Shown piece by piece: positions 38,631 through 49,635 of a stretch of 64,000 nucleotides of DNA. The notes beneath the pieces are model-generated. The model worked only from the letters and a program-made list of their open reading frames with translations, was not told where the DNA came from and did no database searches. Source of the DNA: Nitrosomonas cryotolerans ATCC 49181 (GTDB lineage: Bacteria; Pseudomonadota; Gammaproteobacteria; Burkholderiales; Nitrosomonadaceae); the NCBI RefSeq assembly GCF_900143275.1, contig NZ_FSRO01000001.1:2250116-2314115 (forward strand), in the 5' to 3' direction. Position numbers and translations under genes: made by a program. Every line of letters begins with the position of its first letter. Position 1 is the first letter of the stretch.

Positions 38631-39905
38631 AAGACTACTGCACAACTCCCCCGTCAGCGCAATAACCGACTAAAATAGTGACAAGCAGAAGACATTTGGA
38701 GCAAGAGATGCAGATGAGTTTTGGAACACTGGAATTGGCACAGCGATTGAGACGAGACAGTGTGCTAATGAAGATTGATGTCCTGATTGACTGGGAGGAG
38801 TTACGTTCGAAGCTTACAGGCTTATACAAGCGCGAGTTATCACATGGTGGAGGACAGGAACCATTTGATAGGTTGATGATGTTCAAGGCGATCCTGCTGG
38901 GACAGTGGCATAGTTTGTCGGATGCTGCGTTGGAGCAAGCACTGTATGTTCGGATTGATTTTCTACAATTTTGTGGTTTGTCCTTGTCGGATGCGATACC
39001 GGACGAAACCACTCTGTGTCGGTTTCGCAATCGATTGGTGTCCGGCAATCGGTTAGACGATCTGCTAGCTTCGATCAATGAACAGCTTCAATCACACGGA
39101 TTGATGATCAAGGGCGCAACGGGAGCGGTAATTGATGCCACGCTGATTGAGTCAGCGGCACGCCCTAAAAAGGCTATCCTGCTTGAGGTGGATACCGAAG
39201 GTAAGGCTGTTCAATTTGAGGATGGCAGCCAACCAGGAATCACCTGTATTGAAGAACAAAGCGCGGATCTAGATGCGACCTGGCTAAAAAAAGGCAAGAA
39301 GTCGCAATTTGGCTACCGCAGTTACCTGGTAGTAGACGCGCAAAACGGCTATGTGCGCGGGGTTCACACGGCCCCTGCCAACCAGAGCGAAATGATACAT
39401 TTCGAAGCAGCTATCAAGGGTGCGCACATCGAGGCGAATCGGGTATATGCCGACAAAGGATCAGCCAGCAACGCCAATCGGCAGTTTCTAAGAAATCACA
39501 AAATCAAGAGCGCAATCATGCATCGCGCGTACAAGAACAAACCGCTCTCGGCACGCCAGAAGCTGGCGAATAAATTGATCAGCAAAAAACGCTATATTGT
39601 TGAACAGTGTTTCGGCACGGCCAAACGCCTATTCGGAATGGGCCGCGCCAGTTACTTCGGCACGGCGAAAGTCAACGCCCAAGTTATGCTGAAAAGCATC
39701 TGCATGAATCTAAAAAAAGCTGCCAACAAAATTTTCGTGGACAAGCCACCAAGGGGAGTAGTCCGTCCAAATGCTACATAAAGGGGAAAACTCCCTTTAA
39801 AAAGAGGAAAAACCTCATTTTTTTCCAAGATAGCACGCATAAAAAATGTCATTTGGGCATTTTTTCCATTGTCACAGTAAATTTACGCAGTTGTGCAAAG
39901 GTCTT
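38631..39905 (+). mobile_element. IS5-family insertion sequence, copy B (1275 bp)
   Basis: Same length and ends as copy A. It is flanked by a 5-bp target duplication ATCCA at 38626-38630 and 39906-39910. The right end reads AAGACCTTTGCACAACT as its reverse complement, one base different from copy A. It separates the devBCA operon from a decayed tnpB. Copies A and B are nearly identical, so the movements are probably recent. Confidence 0.95.
38708..39781 (+). CDS. IS5-family DDE transposase (copy B)
   Basis: The catalytic residues match copy A (AVIDATLIES, VYADKGSAS, VEQCFGTAKR). The start was chosen as in copy A, with GGAG just upstream. About six residues differ, for example LDA for RDA after SAD and NHK for KYK after FLR. 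The frame is intact, so it may be active and may also mobilise the MITE at 48276. Confidence 0.9.
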   Translation: MQMSFGTLELAQRLRRDSVLMKIDVLIDWEELRSKLTGLYKRELSHGGGQEPFDRLMMFKAILLGQWHSLSDAALEQALYVRIDFLQFCGLSLSDAIPDETTLCRFRNRLVSGNRLDDLLASINEQLQSHGLMIKGATGAVIDATLIESAARPKKAILLEVDTEGKAVQFEDGSQPGITCIEEQSADLDATWLKKGKKSQFGYRSYLVVDAQNGYVRGVHTAPANQSEMIHFEAAIKGAHIEANRVYADKGSASNANRQFLRNHKIKSAIMHRAYKNKPLSARQKLANKLISKKRYIVEQCFGTAKRLFGMGRASYFGTAKVNAQVMLKSICMNLKKAANKIFVDKPPRGVVRPNAT

Positions 39906-40002
39906 ATCCACATTTGCCGAGAGAAAATTAGCGAATTCAATTGACTGCTCCCCTCCGCAAACGAAGGGGATTCCCAATTCAACGAATCCAATCCGGACGC
40001 AC

Positions 40003-40807
40003 CTAGATGTAAACAGGACTTACAGATTCTCCAAGGGCTGGCACCGCCAGTCCAGCGGACAAAACATTACGCGCTGCGTTGATGCCTCGATCATGGATTA
40101 ATCCGCATTCCAGACAAGTCCATTCGCGCACATTCAAAGGCATCTTGTTTACGGTATGCCCACATCCTAAACAGCATTTGCCGCTTGGATACCATCGCTC
40201 AATACCCCCACAAGCTCTCACCCGTAGAAAGAACGGTGAAATGCGTCAATCCTAAGTCAATGCCGACTTTACCGCTAACCTTTGACTTTAACGCAATAGA
40301 GTCGTCGCAAAGCATGGAAATGTGGTATCGATCCGCTGAGTCTTTAGAGACCGTCGCAGTGGTTAGTTTTGTTGCCTTAGGAAGGGTGCGTAACTATCTG
40401 ATATTCAGCGGATCTTTCATCTTTGCCAGCTTCAGAGACTTGCCGCCCCACTTGAAGGCGCTGGATGTGTATTCAGCCGATTGCCTGTCATGCTTCTTAC
40501 GCTTGAATGACGGATATTGGATTCGTTTGGCAAAGAAATTGTCGAATGTCGTTTGCAGGTGGCGGAGAGATTGCAGCACAGAAACACTGGAAACTTTGTT
40601 CAGCCATTCAAATTCGGGCTCTTTTTTTAACGCAATCAACAAATAGGAGCTAGCATGATACCCGATTCCTTTTTTCTCGCTATACCCAGCATCAGAGCGA
40701 ACGCGCAACCTGCGATTATAGACAGATCTAGTGCACCCGAATGTTTGAGCCAGAATAGTTTCTTGCCCAAAAGTTGGGTAAAACCTGAATTTGTATGCGC
40801 GCTTAAT
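40003..40807 (-). pseudogene. tnpB: Decayed tnpB with lost start codon and internal deletion
   Basis: The minus strand reads KRAYKFRFYPTFGQETIL, then TFGCTRSVYNRRLRVRSDAG and on to KVGIDLGLTHFTVL, an N-terminal and central TnpB. The codon at the expected start is ATT instead of ATG. After STGESLWGY the frame stops, and the zinc-ribbon part (SGKCCLGCGH, CLECGLIHDRGINAARNV) continues in another frame. The middle, with the RuvC Glu, is missing. A terminal hairpin with CCCCTCCG/GAAGGGG lies near 39945-39965. No tnpA is adjacent. Confidence 0.8.
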
Positions 40808-40963
40808 TTATATTCACACGCTTTAACAGAAACAGGTGAAAACACAGGCTTTAGTATCAGCGAAGCTGACTCCCTATCCATCTCCGGCCTAAAGGCCGAA
40901 ATTTGCCGGGAGTTGAGATGATAAAAGTCATGCTCATATAGCTCAGTACTGTTCAGTCTCTGA

Positions 40964-41007
40964 GACTAGTGGCAAATAAGCGGGATTTCGCTTATCTGCC
41001 ACTAGTC
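40964..41007. terminator. 19-bp hairpin after the CADD-like gene
   Basis: GACTAGTGGCAAATAAGCG pairs with CGCTTATCTGCCACTAGTC around a 6-base loop, with a single mismatch. It begins 12 bp past the stop of the pABA-synthase gene. It lacks a T-run on either strand, so it may slow or stop RNA polymerase poorly, or protect the mRNA end. A transposon-related palindrome is also possible. Confidence 0.5.
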
Positions 41008-41018
41008 AATATCAAATG

Positions 41019-41765
41019 CTAATGTAATGTAGCGGCAGTCTCCTGCTCACAAATAAGATTCTGACAATATTTATTGTGAATGCCATCCAGGAAACCCCAA
41101 AGTGCATCACATGCCTTTTGGGTAGCAGCCAGCACTTCTTCTTGCTTTTCTGGTGTATCAGCAAAGCGTTCTATGAGCGCCCATTCTGTTTGAGAATGAT
41201 ACACATCCGCCTTCTGGTGAACCGTAAAGAATTCATAATCATTTGGATTATGCATACCATAGAATTTCGCCAAGCCATCAATTTTAACTGCTGCAATCTC
41301 AGGAACTTGAGACTCAAAAGCATGCAATGCCGCCAGACCCGCATAAAATGGCTGATTCAGGCAAATATCCCGGAATGTTTCAACCAAATTCTGGGTATCT
41401 GGCAATGCAGTCGCATTAGCCAGACTCTTATCATTTGAACCTAAAGCAAAAGCAAAGGCTTTCCATAAGGCAGGGTGATTCTTTTCACCATGTTCTTCGT
41501 CAATCAGATTCTGCAGTACTTCTTGTCGTACACTGATATTACCGCTATCAGTTTCAGAGTGCATGTGGGGTGTATTGAAATGTACCGCACTCAAGTAAGT
41601 TGGCTCAGCCAATACATTATGAAAATATTGTTCTGCATAATACCGTAATTGTTCTTTGGACAGCTTGCCTTCCGTCCACGCAACATAAAAAGGGTGCTTG
41701 AGTAAACTTCTGGCACCAATAATGGCGTTAATTTTTTGTTTAAGTGTTATGTTCATTGTCATCAT
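41019..41765 (-). CDS. CADD-type para-aminobenzoate synthase
   Basis: A 248-residue haem-oxygenase-like dimetal protein of the TenA/PqqC/CADD superfamily. HPFYVAWTEGKLSKEQLRYYAEQYFHN, NLIDEEHGEKNHPALW, LAALHAFESQVPE and FFTVHQKADVYHSQTE carry the metal ligands and tyrosines of CADD. In Chlamydia and in Nitrosomonas europaea such a protein makes para-aminobenzoate for folate in place of PabABC, using its own Tyr as the source. Met4 (MNITLKQ) may be the real start. It is the strongest pointer to the host lineage. Confidence 0.9.
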   Translation of the reverse strand: MMTMNITLKQKINAIIGARSLLKHPFYVAWTEGKLSKEQLRYYAEQYFHNVLAEPTYLSAVHFNTPHMHSETDSGNISVRQEVLQNLIDEEHGEKNHPALWKAFAFALGSNDKSLANATALPDTQNLVETFRDICLNQPFYAGLAALHAFESQVPEIAAVKIDGLAKFYGMHNPNDYEFFTVHQKADVYHSQTEWALIERFADTPEKQEEVLAATQKACDALWGFLDGIHNKYCQNLICEQETAATLH

Positions 41766-42053
41766 TCTTTCCTCTTAAGCAGAGATGGATAAAAAGCTCG
41801 GCTATCATCGCTAAATAACGTTCCCAAGTCAAATTTCAACGCATGAAATCCATTCATATACCCATCTAAATACCAAACTAATTAATTACTTAAAAATATT
41901 TTCGGACACGATCGGTATTGATAGAACTGCTCACATCCAACCCTAAAAAAACAATTTATCTCAATATTTCAAAAAATTACTCGCAAGCATGCACAAAATC
42001 ATAAAACATCCGGGTTAAACTAGCGCACTTTAGATTCTAAGCAACTTCGTTAT

Positions 42054-42473
42054 ATGGATGAACAATCAAGCCTGTTGGCATTATTTATCAGTAGTTTTTT
42101 GGCCGCAACCTTATTACCTGGCGGTTCTGAGGCAGTCTTGATAGCCGTTTTAATAGCCTATCCTGAACTTCAATGGTCTGCACTTGTGCTGGCCACAGTG
42201 GGAAACACGCTAGGTGGCATGAGCTCTTACCTTATTGGTCGATTTCTACCTAATGAGCGAGCACTTCTCAAAATATCGGGTAATCGTATACGCGAACTGG
42301 AATGGGTTAGCCGTCATGGTGCCCCGATATTATTATTATCGTGGACACCGCTAATCGGCGATGCGCTGTGCGTTGCAGCAGGGTGGCTCCGGATTAATTG
42401 GTTCTGGACCATGTTATTCATGGCTGCCGGAAAACTTGCACGTTACTGGGTTGTCGCCATCGTAATTAATTAA
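42054..42473 (+). CDS. yqaA: YqaA-family membrane protein
   Basis: A 139-residue protein with about four membrane helices. ATLLPGGSEAVLIAVLI, VGNTLGGMSSYLIGR and LLSWTPLIGDALCVAAGWLR are typical of YqaA, a DedA-like family of unknown function. It lies alone between the CADD gene and grxD, which face the other way. Confidence 0.85.
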   Translation: MDEQSSLLALFISSFLAATLLPGGSEAVLIAVLIAYPELQWSALVLATVGNTLGGMSSYLIGRFLPNERALLKISGNRIRELEWVSRHGAPILLLSWTPLIGDALCVAAGWLRINWFWTMLFMAAGKLARYWVVAIVIN

Positions 42474-42525
42474 ATCAATCACTTAGACTCAGAAATTATC
42501 CGCAGGTAATAACTAATATACCTTG

Positions 42526-42834
42526 TTATTCCTTTATTAATTTCTGTAGTTCACCGCTCTCATACATTTCTGTGACAATATCAGAACCACCAACAAATTC
42601 ACCATTAACATAGAGCTGCGGAATTGTTGGCCAGTTTGAATAATCCTTAATACCTTGCCGAATCTCTGGATCAACCAGCACATCCACAGAAAAAATATTC
42701 TCTATACCACACGCATTAAGAATATTTACGGTATTAGCAGAGAAACCACATTGTGGCTGCTGTAATGTCCCTTTCATATAAAGCACTACCGGATGGGTGG
42801 TAATCTGTTGCTCGATTGTATCTTCTACACTCAT
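42526..42834 (-). CDS. grxD: Monothiol glutaredoxin
   Basis: A 102-residue Grx4-type protein. The CGFS active site, VVLYMKGTLQQPQCGFS, WPTIPQLYVNGEFVGGSDI and TEMYESGEL are all family features. It binds and carries [2Fe-2S] clusters with glutathione. It is downstream of prmC on the same strand, 90 bp apart, a gene order known in betaproteobacteria. Confidence 0.95.
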   Translation of the reverse strand: MSVEDTIEQQITTHPVVLYMKGTLQQPQCGFSANTVNILNACGIENIFSVDVLVDPEIRQGIKDYSNWPTIPQLYVNGEFVGGSDIVTEMYESGELQKLIKE

Positions 42835-42924
42835 ATCTAAACCCCCTTAAAATAAAAATAACCCCAAAATCTTTTTGTTGTATGGAAATTATTCATTCTT
42901 AGTCGTTGTATCCCAACAACCTTC

Positions 42925-43779
42925 CTATGGAGAACAATTATATTGTCCGCCACTAACCCGTATTATGCCTGCCAAATCTGGTTGGGAAAATATATTACTA
43001 AAACTCTCATCGATTAACAATTGCCTGCATGCCGCCGCTTGATTGTATCCATGTTCTAATAACAACCAGGCATCCGGGTGCAGATGGATCGGCGCAGCTC
43101 TAATAATATCGCGAATACAGGCCAAGCCATCATCATCCGATGTCAGCGCTATCCGCGGTTCAAAACGCAAATCGCCCTGTTCAAGATGAGGATCATGTAC
43201 TGCAATATAAGGTGGATTAGAAACAACCAGATCAAACTTTTCACCAATAAGGCCATTAAACCAATCCCCCTGAATAATACTAATATTATTTATATCCAGC
43301 TTATTAGCATTTATTCTGGCTATAGAAACCGCATCAACTGATAAATCAATCGCAACCACATTCGCGCACGGACGATGTTTAGCAATGGTAACTGCGATTA
43401 TACCGCTACCCGTTCCAAGATCCAGGACCCTACAGGTCTCATTGATAGGAATTCTCGCTAATGCTAAATCAACCAATAACTCGGTCTCCGGGCGAGGAAT
43501 TAAAACAGCGGTTGTTACATTAAAGACTAGATCATAAAACGCACGCTCATTAGTCAGATAAGCAACAGGCATGCCCTCAATACGTTGTATCACCAACTGG
43601 TAGAAACACTCTGATTCCGTCGACGAGAGCACTTGATCAGGATGTGTCAATAAAAAAGCATGGTTCACCTGCAACACATACTCTAGCAGTATACGGGCAT
43701 CTATTCTATCGATATTCTGATATGCCCATCGCAGTATCTGCGCGATCGTAACGAGCTGCAATTTATCATTACCAAACAA
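42925..43779 (-). CDS. prmC: Peptide-chain-release-factor glutamine methyltransferase
   Basis: A 284-residue SAM methyltransferase that methylates the Gln of the GGQ motif of release factors. RALLIPRPETE-like text (VLIPRPETELLVDLAL), VLDLGTGSGIIAVTIA and the NPPY motif (VVSNPPYIAV) are visible. Its substrate gene prfA lies directly upstream, 15 bp away, so the pair is an operon with hemA. Confidence 0.95.
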   Translation of the reverse strand: MFGNDKLQLVTIAQILRWAYQNIDRIDARILLEYVLQVNHAFLLTHPDQVLSSTESECFYQLVIQRIEGMPVAYLTNERAFYDLVFNVTTAVLIPRPETELLVDLALARIPINETCRVLDLGTGSGIIAVTIAKHRPCANVVAIDLSVDAVSIARINANKLDINNISIIQGDWFNGLIGEKFDLVVSNPPYIAVHDPHLEQGDLRFEPRIALTSDDDGLACIRDIIRAAPIHLHPDAWLLLEHGYNQAAACRQLLIDESFSNIFSQPDLAGIIRVSGGQYNCSP

Positions 43780-43794
43780 TGTATCTCACTCTAA

Positions 43795-44874
43795 TTATTC
43801 CGCCATCGTCGCGGCCAATAGCTCAGCCTGATGCTCGGCTATCAATGCAGAGCAAAGATCATCAATATCACCATCCATAATTTGATCCATTTTATAGAGT
43901 GTCAAATTAATACGATGGTCCGTAACACGCCCTTGTGGGAAATTATAAGTACGAATACGTTCTGATCGCTCACCGGTACCTACAAGAGATTTTCGAGTTG
44001 CCGCTTGTTCAGCCTGCTGTGCTCTCATTTGTTTATCATGGATACGCGCAGCCAGAACACTCATTGCTTGTGCTTTATTTTTATGTTGCGAACGGCCATC
44101 TTGACATTCGACCACTATCCCTGTTGGCAAATGGGTAATGCGTACTGCCGAATCAGTTTTGTTGATATGCTGACCACCGGCACCAGAAGCCCGATAGGTA
44201 TCAATTCGTAATTCGGCCGGATTCAGCACCACATCACTAATTTCATCAGCTTCCGGGATAACGGCCACAGTACAGGTAGAAGTATGAACACGCCCCTGTG
44301 TCTCGGTAACGGGTACACGTTGAACTCGATGCCCACCAGATTCAAATTTAAGTCGCGAATAAGCACCATGACCAATTATTTTGACGATAATCTCCTTGAA
44401 ACCACCGATATCTGATAGACTTTGTGAAATAATCTCTACTTGCCAGTGCTGTCGTTCAGCAAAACGAGAATACATACGAAACAGGTTGCCTGCGAATAAT
44501 GCAGACTCATCTCCGCCCGTGCCTGCACGAATCTCCAGGAAAATATTACGTTCATCATTCGGATCCTTGGGTAATAGCTGCTTTTGTAAATCTGCTTCAA
44601 TCCGTATGAGTTTCTCTTTCCCCGCCTGTATCTCAGCTTCGGCAAATTCACGCATCTCCAGATCAGCACTCATCTCCCGAGCTGTCTGGATATCACGCTC
44701 ACTTTGCTGATAAGCATGGTAAAGCTCAACAATGGGAATGATTTCCGCATGTTCTCGCGTCAGCTTACGATACTTATCGAGATCAACTGTCGCCGCCTCA
44801 CTGCTCAGCAATTGGTTTAATTCCTCCAAACGCACACTTAACTGCGTGAGCCTGCTGGCAATACTCTTATTCAT
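43795..44874 (-). CDS. prfA: Peptide chain release factor 1
   Basis: A 359-residue RF1. [18 protein letters not shown] has the GGQ loop, and [14 protein letters not shown] holds the RF1 codon-recognition PxT-type region. [22 protein letters not shown] is the family core. It overlaps hemA by ATGA and precedes prmC, so it is the middle gene of the hemA-prfA-prmC operon. Confidence 0.97.
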   Translation of the reverse strand: MNKSIASRLTQLSVRLEELNQLLSSEAATVDLDKYRKLTREHAEIIPIVELYHAYQQSERDIQTAREMSADLEMREFAEAEIQAGKEKLIRIEADLQKQLLPKDPNDERNIFLEIRAGTGGDESALFAGNLFRMYSRFAERQHWQVEIISQSLSDIGGFKEIIVKIIGHGAYSRLKFESGGHRVQRVPVTETQGRVHTSTCTVAVIPEADEISDVVLNPAELRIDTYRASGAGGQHINKTDSAVRITHLPTGIVVECQDGRSQHKNKAQAMSVLAARIHDKQMRAQQAEQAATRKSLVGTGERSERIRTYNFPQGRVTDHRINLTLYKMDQIMDGDIDDLCSALIAEHQAELLAATMAE

Positions 44875-46124
44875 TGCGGACGATGCAACTGATACAATCG
44901 ATTCACTAACTCCACCAAATCATCACGTTCCTCAGCAGGCGCATGATTCAATGCACTAGAGGGTGCGTGCAAAAACTTATTGGTTAGACCATTACTCAGT
45001 GATTCAATGACTTCTTGTGGATCCTTACCCTGCGCCAGCAACTTGCCAGCACGCGCCAATTCATGGCGACGATAGCGCTCGGCCTGGTCACGCAGTGCAC
45101 GGATAGTAGGAACTAACTCGCGCGACGCCATCCAACGCATAAAATTGACCACATTGGAGTCAATAATTGTTTCTGCCTGCGCCACGGCACTCTGACGCGA
45201 ATCCAATCCCTCTTTAACAATATCGGCCAGATCATCTACATAATAAAGAAACACATCATCCAATTCTGCCACTTCTAATTCAACATCGCGCGGCACAGCC
45301 AAATCAACAATAAAAATAGGGCGATGTTTACGTATTTTGATAGCACGTTCCACCATACCTTTCCCAAGTATCGGAAGCGGGCTTGCAGTACATGTCACCA
45401 CAATATCATGCAATGCTAATTCTTCTGGCAAATCGCCCAATGTAATTGCTCGTGCATTAAAACGATTAGACAGTAATTCTGCGCGCTCAGCCGTACGGTT
45501 CGCAACTGTAATGCACTTTGGGTGTCGTGCCGCAAAATGACTGGCACATAGTTCAATCATTTCACCCGCACCAATGAATAATACACGTTGCTCACCAATA
45601 TCACCAAAAATCCGTTCTGCCAAACGGGCTGCAGCTGCAGCCATAGAAATCGAATTGGTACCGATCTCAGTAGAAGTGCGCACTTCCTTGGCAACAAAAA
45701 AAGTACGCTGGAACAATTTGTGCAATAACAGACCAAGCGTGCCCGCATGTTCCGCCGATTTCACCGCATTTTTTAATTGTCCCAGGATTTGTGGCTCACC
45801 CAGCACCATGGAATCCAGCCCGCTCGCTACCCGAAAAGCATGTTTAACAGCTTGCTCCCGCGACAATTTATAAAGATACGGATCCAGCTCATGCACAGGC
45901 ATATGATGAAAATCTGCCAACCAATGCATTGCTATTTCAGGTTTGTCGGTACTACAGTAAACTTCTGTACGATTACAAGTAGAAACAATCGCTGCTTCTT
46001 TTATTGGATTACGTCCAACCAGATCATGCAGAGCATGTTCCATTGTATTTTCAGGAAATGTAACCAACTCACGCACACCCAACGGCGCAGTATGATGGTT
46101 GATACCAAAGGCAAATAGCTGCAT
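44871..46124 (-). CDS. hemA: Glutamyl-tRNA reductase
   Basis: A 417-residue enzyme that makes glutamate-1-semialdehyde for tetrapyrrole synthesis. [25 protein letters not shown] with the catalytic Cys, [13 protein letters not shown] and the NADPH region [13 protein letters not shown] are complete. The ATG at 46124 gives the family start [11 protein letters not shown] and was preferred to the TTG at 46142. Haem supply is important in an organism rich in c-type cytochromes. Confidence 0.97.
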   Translation of the reverse strand: MQLFAFGINHHTAPLGVRELVTFPENTMEHALHDLVGRNPIKEAAIVSTCNRTEVYCSTDKPEIAMHWLADFHHMPVHELDPYLYKLSREQAVKHAFRVASGLDSMVLGEPQILGQLKNAVKSAEHAGTLGLLLHKLFQRTFFVAKEVRTSTEIGTNSISMAAAAARLAERIFGDIGEQRVLFIGAGEMIELCASHFAARHPKCITVANRTAERAELLSNRFNARAITLGDLPEELALHDIVVTCTASPLPILGKGMVERAIKIRKHRPIFIVDLAVPRDVELEVAELDDVFLYYVDDLADIVKEGLDSRQSAVAQAETIIDSNVVNFMRWMASRELVPTIRALRDQAERYRRHELARAGKLLAQGKDPQEVIESLSNGLTNKFLHAPSSALNHAPAEERDDLVELVNRLYQLHRPQ

Positions 46125-46327
46125 GGAAGATAATGTAGGCAATTGGTAAGAGATCAGAAAAGCCTGTGATTATAATACTTTAAGAATTCAAATACCATCA
46201 ATGTAAGCAATTTTATATCACGTTTTCTGACAGGCGGGATTAAACAAAGAAACTATTTACTAATCAATAAATAATTTCTACTTGAAAATCCATGCCCTCC
46301 GTTTTTCACTTATTTATTTTTGATACA

Positions 46328-46819
46328 TCAGGGCCATGGCATAATCGGAATCGTTGAGATACTGTTTTTTGGTGATCCTTCAATAATTCTATCGCTATAC
46401 GTTAAATAAATCAGCACATTACGCTTGGGATCATAAAAACGAACGACCTGTAGCGATTTGAATAACAGTGAGGTGCTTTTCTTAAATACCTCTTCACCAT
46501 CCGCTTTGCCATTTTTAATGTTCTTCGGTAACGTAATAGGCCCAACCTGACGGCATGCAATGGAAGCATCAGAAGTATCTTCAGCAATGCCCACAGCCCC
46601 ACTGACTCCCCCTGTCTTGGCTCGACTTAAATAACAGGTCGCCCCGCGGATATCCGGATCATCAAAAGCTTCAATAATAATCTTGTCATTAGCTCCCAAC
46701 ATTTTGAATTTCGTTGAGACACTGCCAATTTCCTCCGCCATAATCAGCGTAGGAAACAGTAACGTCAAAACCAACATAGCATATCCTGTACGCTTCAGCA
46801 TTCTTGCAAAACTAGTCAT
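46328..46819 (-). CDS. creA: CreA-family exported protein
   Basis: A 163-residue protein with a signal peptide ([18 protein letters not shown]). The mature region reads [21 protein letters not shown] and [17 protein letters not shown], the CreA family pattern. The function of CreA is not known. It stands alone. Confidence 0.9.
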   Translation of the reverse strand: MTSFARMLKRTGYAMLVLTLLFPTLIMAEEIGSVSTKFKMLGANDKIIIEAFDDPDIRGATCYLSRAKTGGVSGAVGIAEDTSDASIACRQVGPITLPKNIKNGKADGEEVFKKSTSLLFKSLQVVRFYDPKRNVLIYLTYSDRIIEGSPKNSISTIPIMPWP

Positions 46820-47161
46820 TGATGCACTCTCCTATTGATGAGATATTATCTCACTGAATTTACCATTACAATTCAAGCGATGTTAGCAATTACCTTCATC
46901 ATCTCTATGATCGAACTGTATCACCTCTACAAACAAATAAAAACCATGAAGGCTTAAGCTATTCAGATAGAGCTAAAGAAGAATGACACATGAATTCAAA
47001 GCCAGAATACAACAACGAATATAATTAATCAGGCTAATTATTTATCGATAAAAGACCTTAAATCACAGGAAAAAGTTCCAAACTAAATTGGCTTAATTAA
47101 TTTCGCGCCAATAAAAGCAAATCATTTGACACAAAAAACCACCACCCTATTAGCTATTAGT
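46820..47161. other. Non-coding stretch upstream of creA
   Basis: About 340 AT-rich bases. It should carry the creA promoter and the end of the L,D-transpeptidase transcript. No clear terminator or repeat was found. Confidence 0.4.
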
Positions 47162-48162
<1,001 letters not shown>

Positions 48163-48275
48163 TTATTTTTATCTATAATCGTAGATCGATAGGGTATAGA
48201 TTTTTATGCTACATTCCAACTACAGCGTTATCCATTAAAGCTATATCGATTCCAATTTGTTTTAACTACATTGTA

Positions 48276-48385
48276 AAGACCGCTGCATAACTGGTTATCT
48301 CGGGCTGGCAAGGTTTTTAAGTGTTTGATTTATCAATGCTGCAAGTAATCAGAAAAGCTCAAAAACATAGTTATGCAGAGGTCTT
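48276..48385. mobile_element. 110-bp MITE with IS5-type termini
   Basis: The ends are AAGACCGCTGCATAACT and, as reverse complement, AAGACCTCTGCATAACT, matching at 16 of 17 positions. They match the right end of the 1275-bp IS5-family element in this window at 16 of 17. A 5-bp direct duplication TTGTA flanks it at 48271-48275 and 48386-48390, the same size as the duplications of the full elements. It encodes nothing. It lies 63 bp before the prmB start. Confidence 0.88.
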
Positions 48386-48448
48386 TTGTATAAAACAGGT
48401 GGATACTCTTTTTCAAACCCTAAATTATTATTGACTCCTCAAAATCTC

Positions 48449-49342
48449 ATGATTACCCAGGCTCAGTCTCAGCTTTACACAATTCGTGATCTATTACGCT
48501 TCGCAGTCAGTCAATTTAATAAATCAGATATTTTTTTTGGTCATGGATCTGCTACCGCCTATGATGAAGCGGCCTATCTTATTCTGAGTGCATTACATTT
48601 GCCACTTGATCAACTCGAACCATTCCTGGATGCACGCCTCATCGACAACGAACGAGAACAAGTATTGAATCTGATTAAACGCCGGGTAATCGAGAAAATT
48701 CCTGCCGCTTATCTTACCAATGAGGCCTGGCTCGGAGACTATCGTTTTTATGTCGACCAGCGTGTCATCGTACCGCGCTCATTTATCGCAGAGTTATTAC
48801 AAACACAGCTTGCTCCCTGGATAATCGATCCAGATAACATCTATTCAGCATTGGATCTTTGTACCGGATCAGGCTGTCTTGCCATATTATTGGCACACAG
48901 TTTTAACAATGCCATCATAGATGCCTCAGATATCTCGGCGGATGCATTGGAAGTTGCACGTAAAAATGTAACGGATTATGACTTAGCAGAAAAAATTCAT
49001 CTCATTCAATCCGATTTATTGAACCAGTTACCGAAACGCCGCTATGATCTTATCATCAGTAATCCGCCTTATGTCAACGCTGAATCTATGGCGAGATTGC
49101 CTGAGGAATATCGCCATGAACCACGCCACGCGCTCGCAAGTGGCGAAGACGGACTGGATGCAATCCGGACAATACTCCAGCAGGCAACAGATTATCTAAC
49201 CGAAGAAGGATTATTAATCGTTGAAATTGGTCATAACCGATCCGCCCTGGAACAAATCTTTCCCAGGGTGCCCTTTACCTGGCTTGAAACCAACGCGGGT
49301 GATGAATTCGTTTTCTTGTTAAAACGCGATCAAATTCCATAA
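48449..49342 (+). CDS. prmB: Ribosomal protein L3 glutamine methyltransferase
   Basis: A 297-residue relative of PrmC, with VPRSFIAELL, ALDLCTGSGCLAILLA and SNPPYVNAESM. The PRSFI sequence and FGHGSATAYDEAAYLIL near the start mark PrmB rather than PrmC. The ATG at 48449 gives MITQAQSQLYTIRDLLRF. A longer frame starts inside the MITE target site and is unlikely. The MITE may have changed its promoter. Confidence 0.92.
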   Translation: MITQAQSQLYTIRDLLRFAVSQFNKSDIFFGHGSATAYDEAAYLILSALHLPLDQLEPFLDARLIDNEREQVLNLIKRRVIEKIPAAYLTNEAWLGDYRFYVDQRVIVPRSFIAELLQTQLAPWIIDPDNIYSALDLCTGSGCLAILLAHSFNNAIIDASDISADALEVARKNVTDYDLAEKIHLIQSDLLNQLPKRRYDLIISNPPYVNAESMARLPEEYRHEPRHALASGEDGLDAIRTILQQATDYLTEEGLLIVEIGHNRSALEQIFPRVPFTWLETNAGDEFVFLLKRDQIP

Positions 49343-49500
49343 AAACTATTAGAAATCAATCAAAGATAACACCATAATTCAGAGCGTCGATTTAAAAGCA
49401 GTTTTTATGAATTATCGAACATCCCCCTTAAATTAAGTAAACTAGTGCACGCATAAGGTAGATTAATAGATCAATAGCTGACGCATAAACAATGATATAG

Positions 49501-49594
49501 GCAGAGGCTTTTGCAAAAGCCCTCGTCAGAAGTTTTCTGGCTATTGATTATAAAGGGTTAATTTTTCAATTATTGGGGTTTTGCAAAGGTCTCG
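49501..49594. repeat. Short inverted-repeat element, copy 2 (MITE-like)
   Basis: This is the second copy of the element at 2363-2453. The ends GAGGCTTTTGCAAAAGCCC and GGGGTTTTGCAAAGGTCTC are imperfect inverted repeats. Interior blocks are shared with copy 1 while scattered bases differ, so the copies are not recent twins. It lies between the convergent genes prmB and rluB. Confidence 0.7.
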
Positions 49595-49635
49595 TGGTTT
49601 ATAAAACAATGTTTCTTATCGAAATATTTATACGA

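Noticed and set aside
40185-40646. 153-codon frame on the plus strand over the decayed tnpB
   Set aside because: It is antisense to the TnpB remnant, which reads clearly on the minus strand.
48386-48448. Extended prmB start inside the MITE target site
   Set aside because: It would begin with a TTG from the target duplication and add non-conserved residues; the ATG at 48449 fits the family better.
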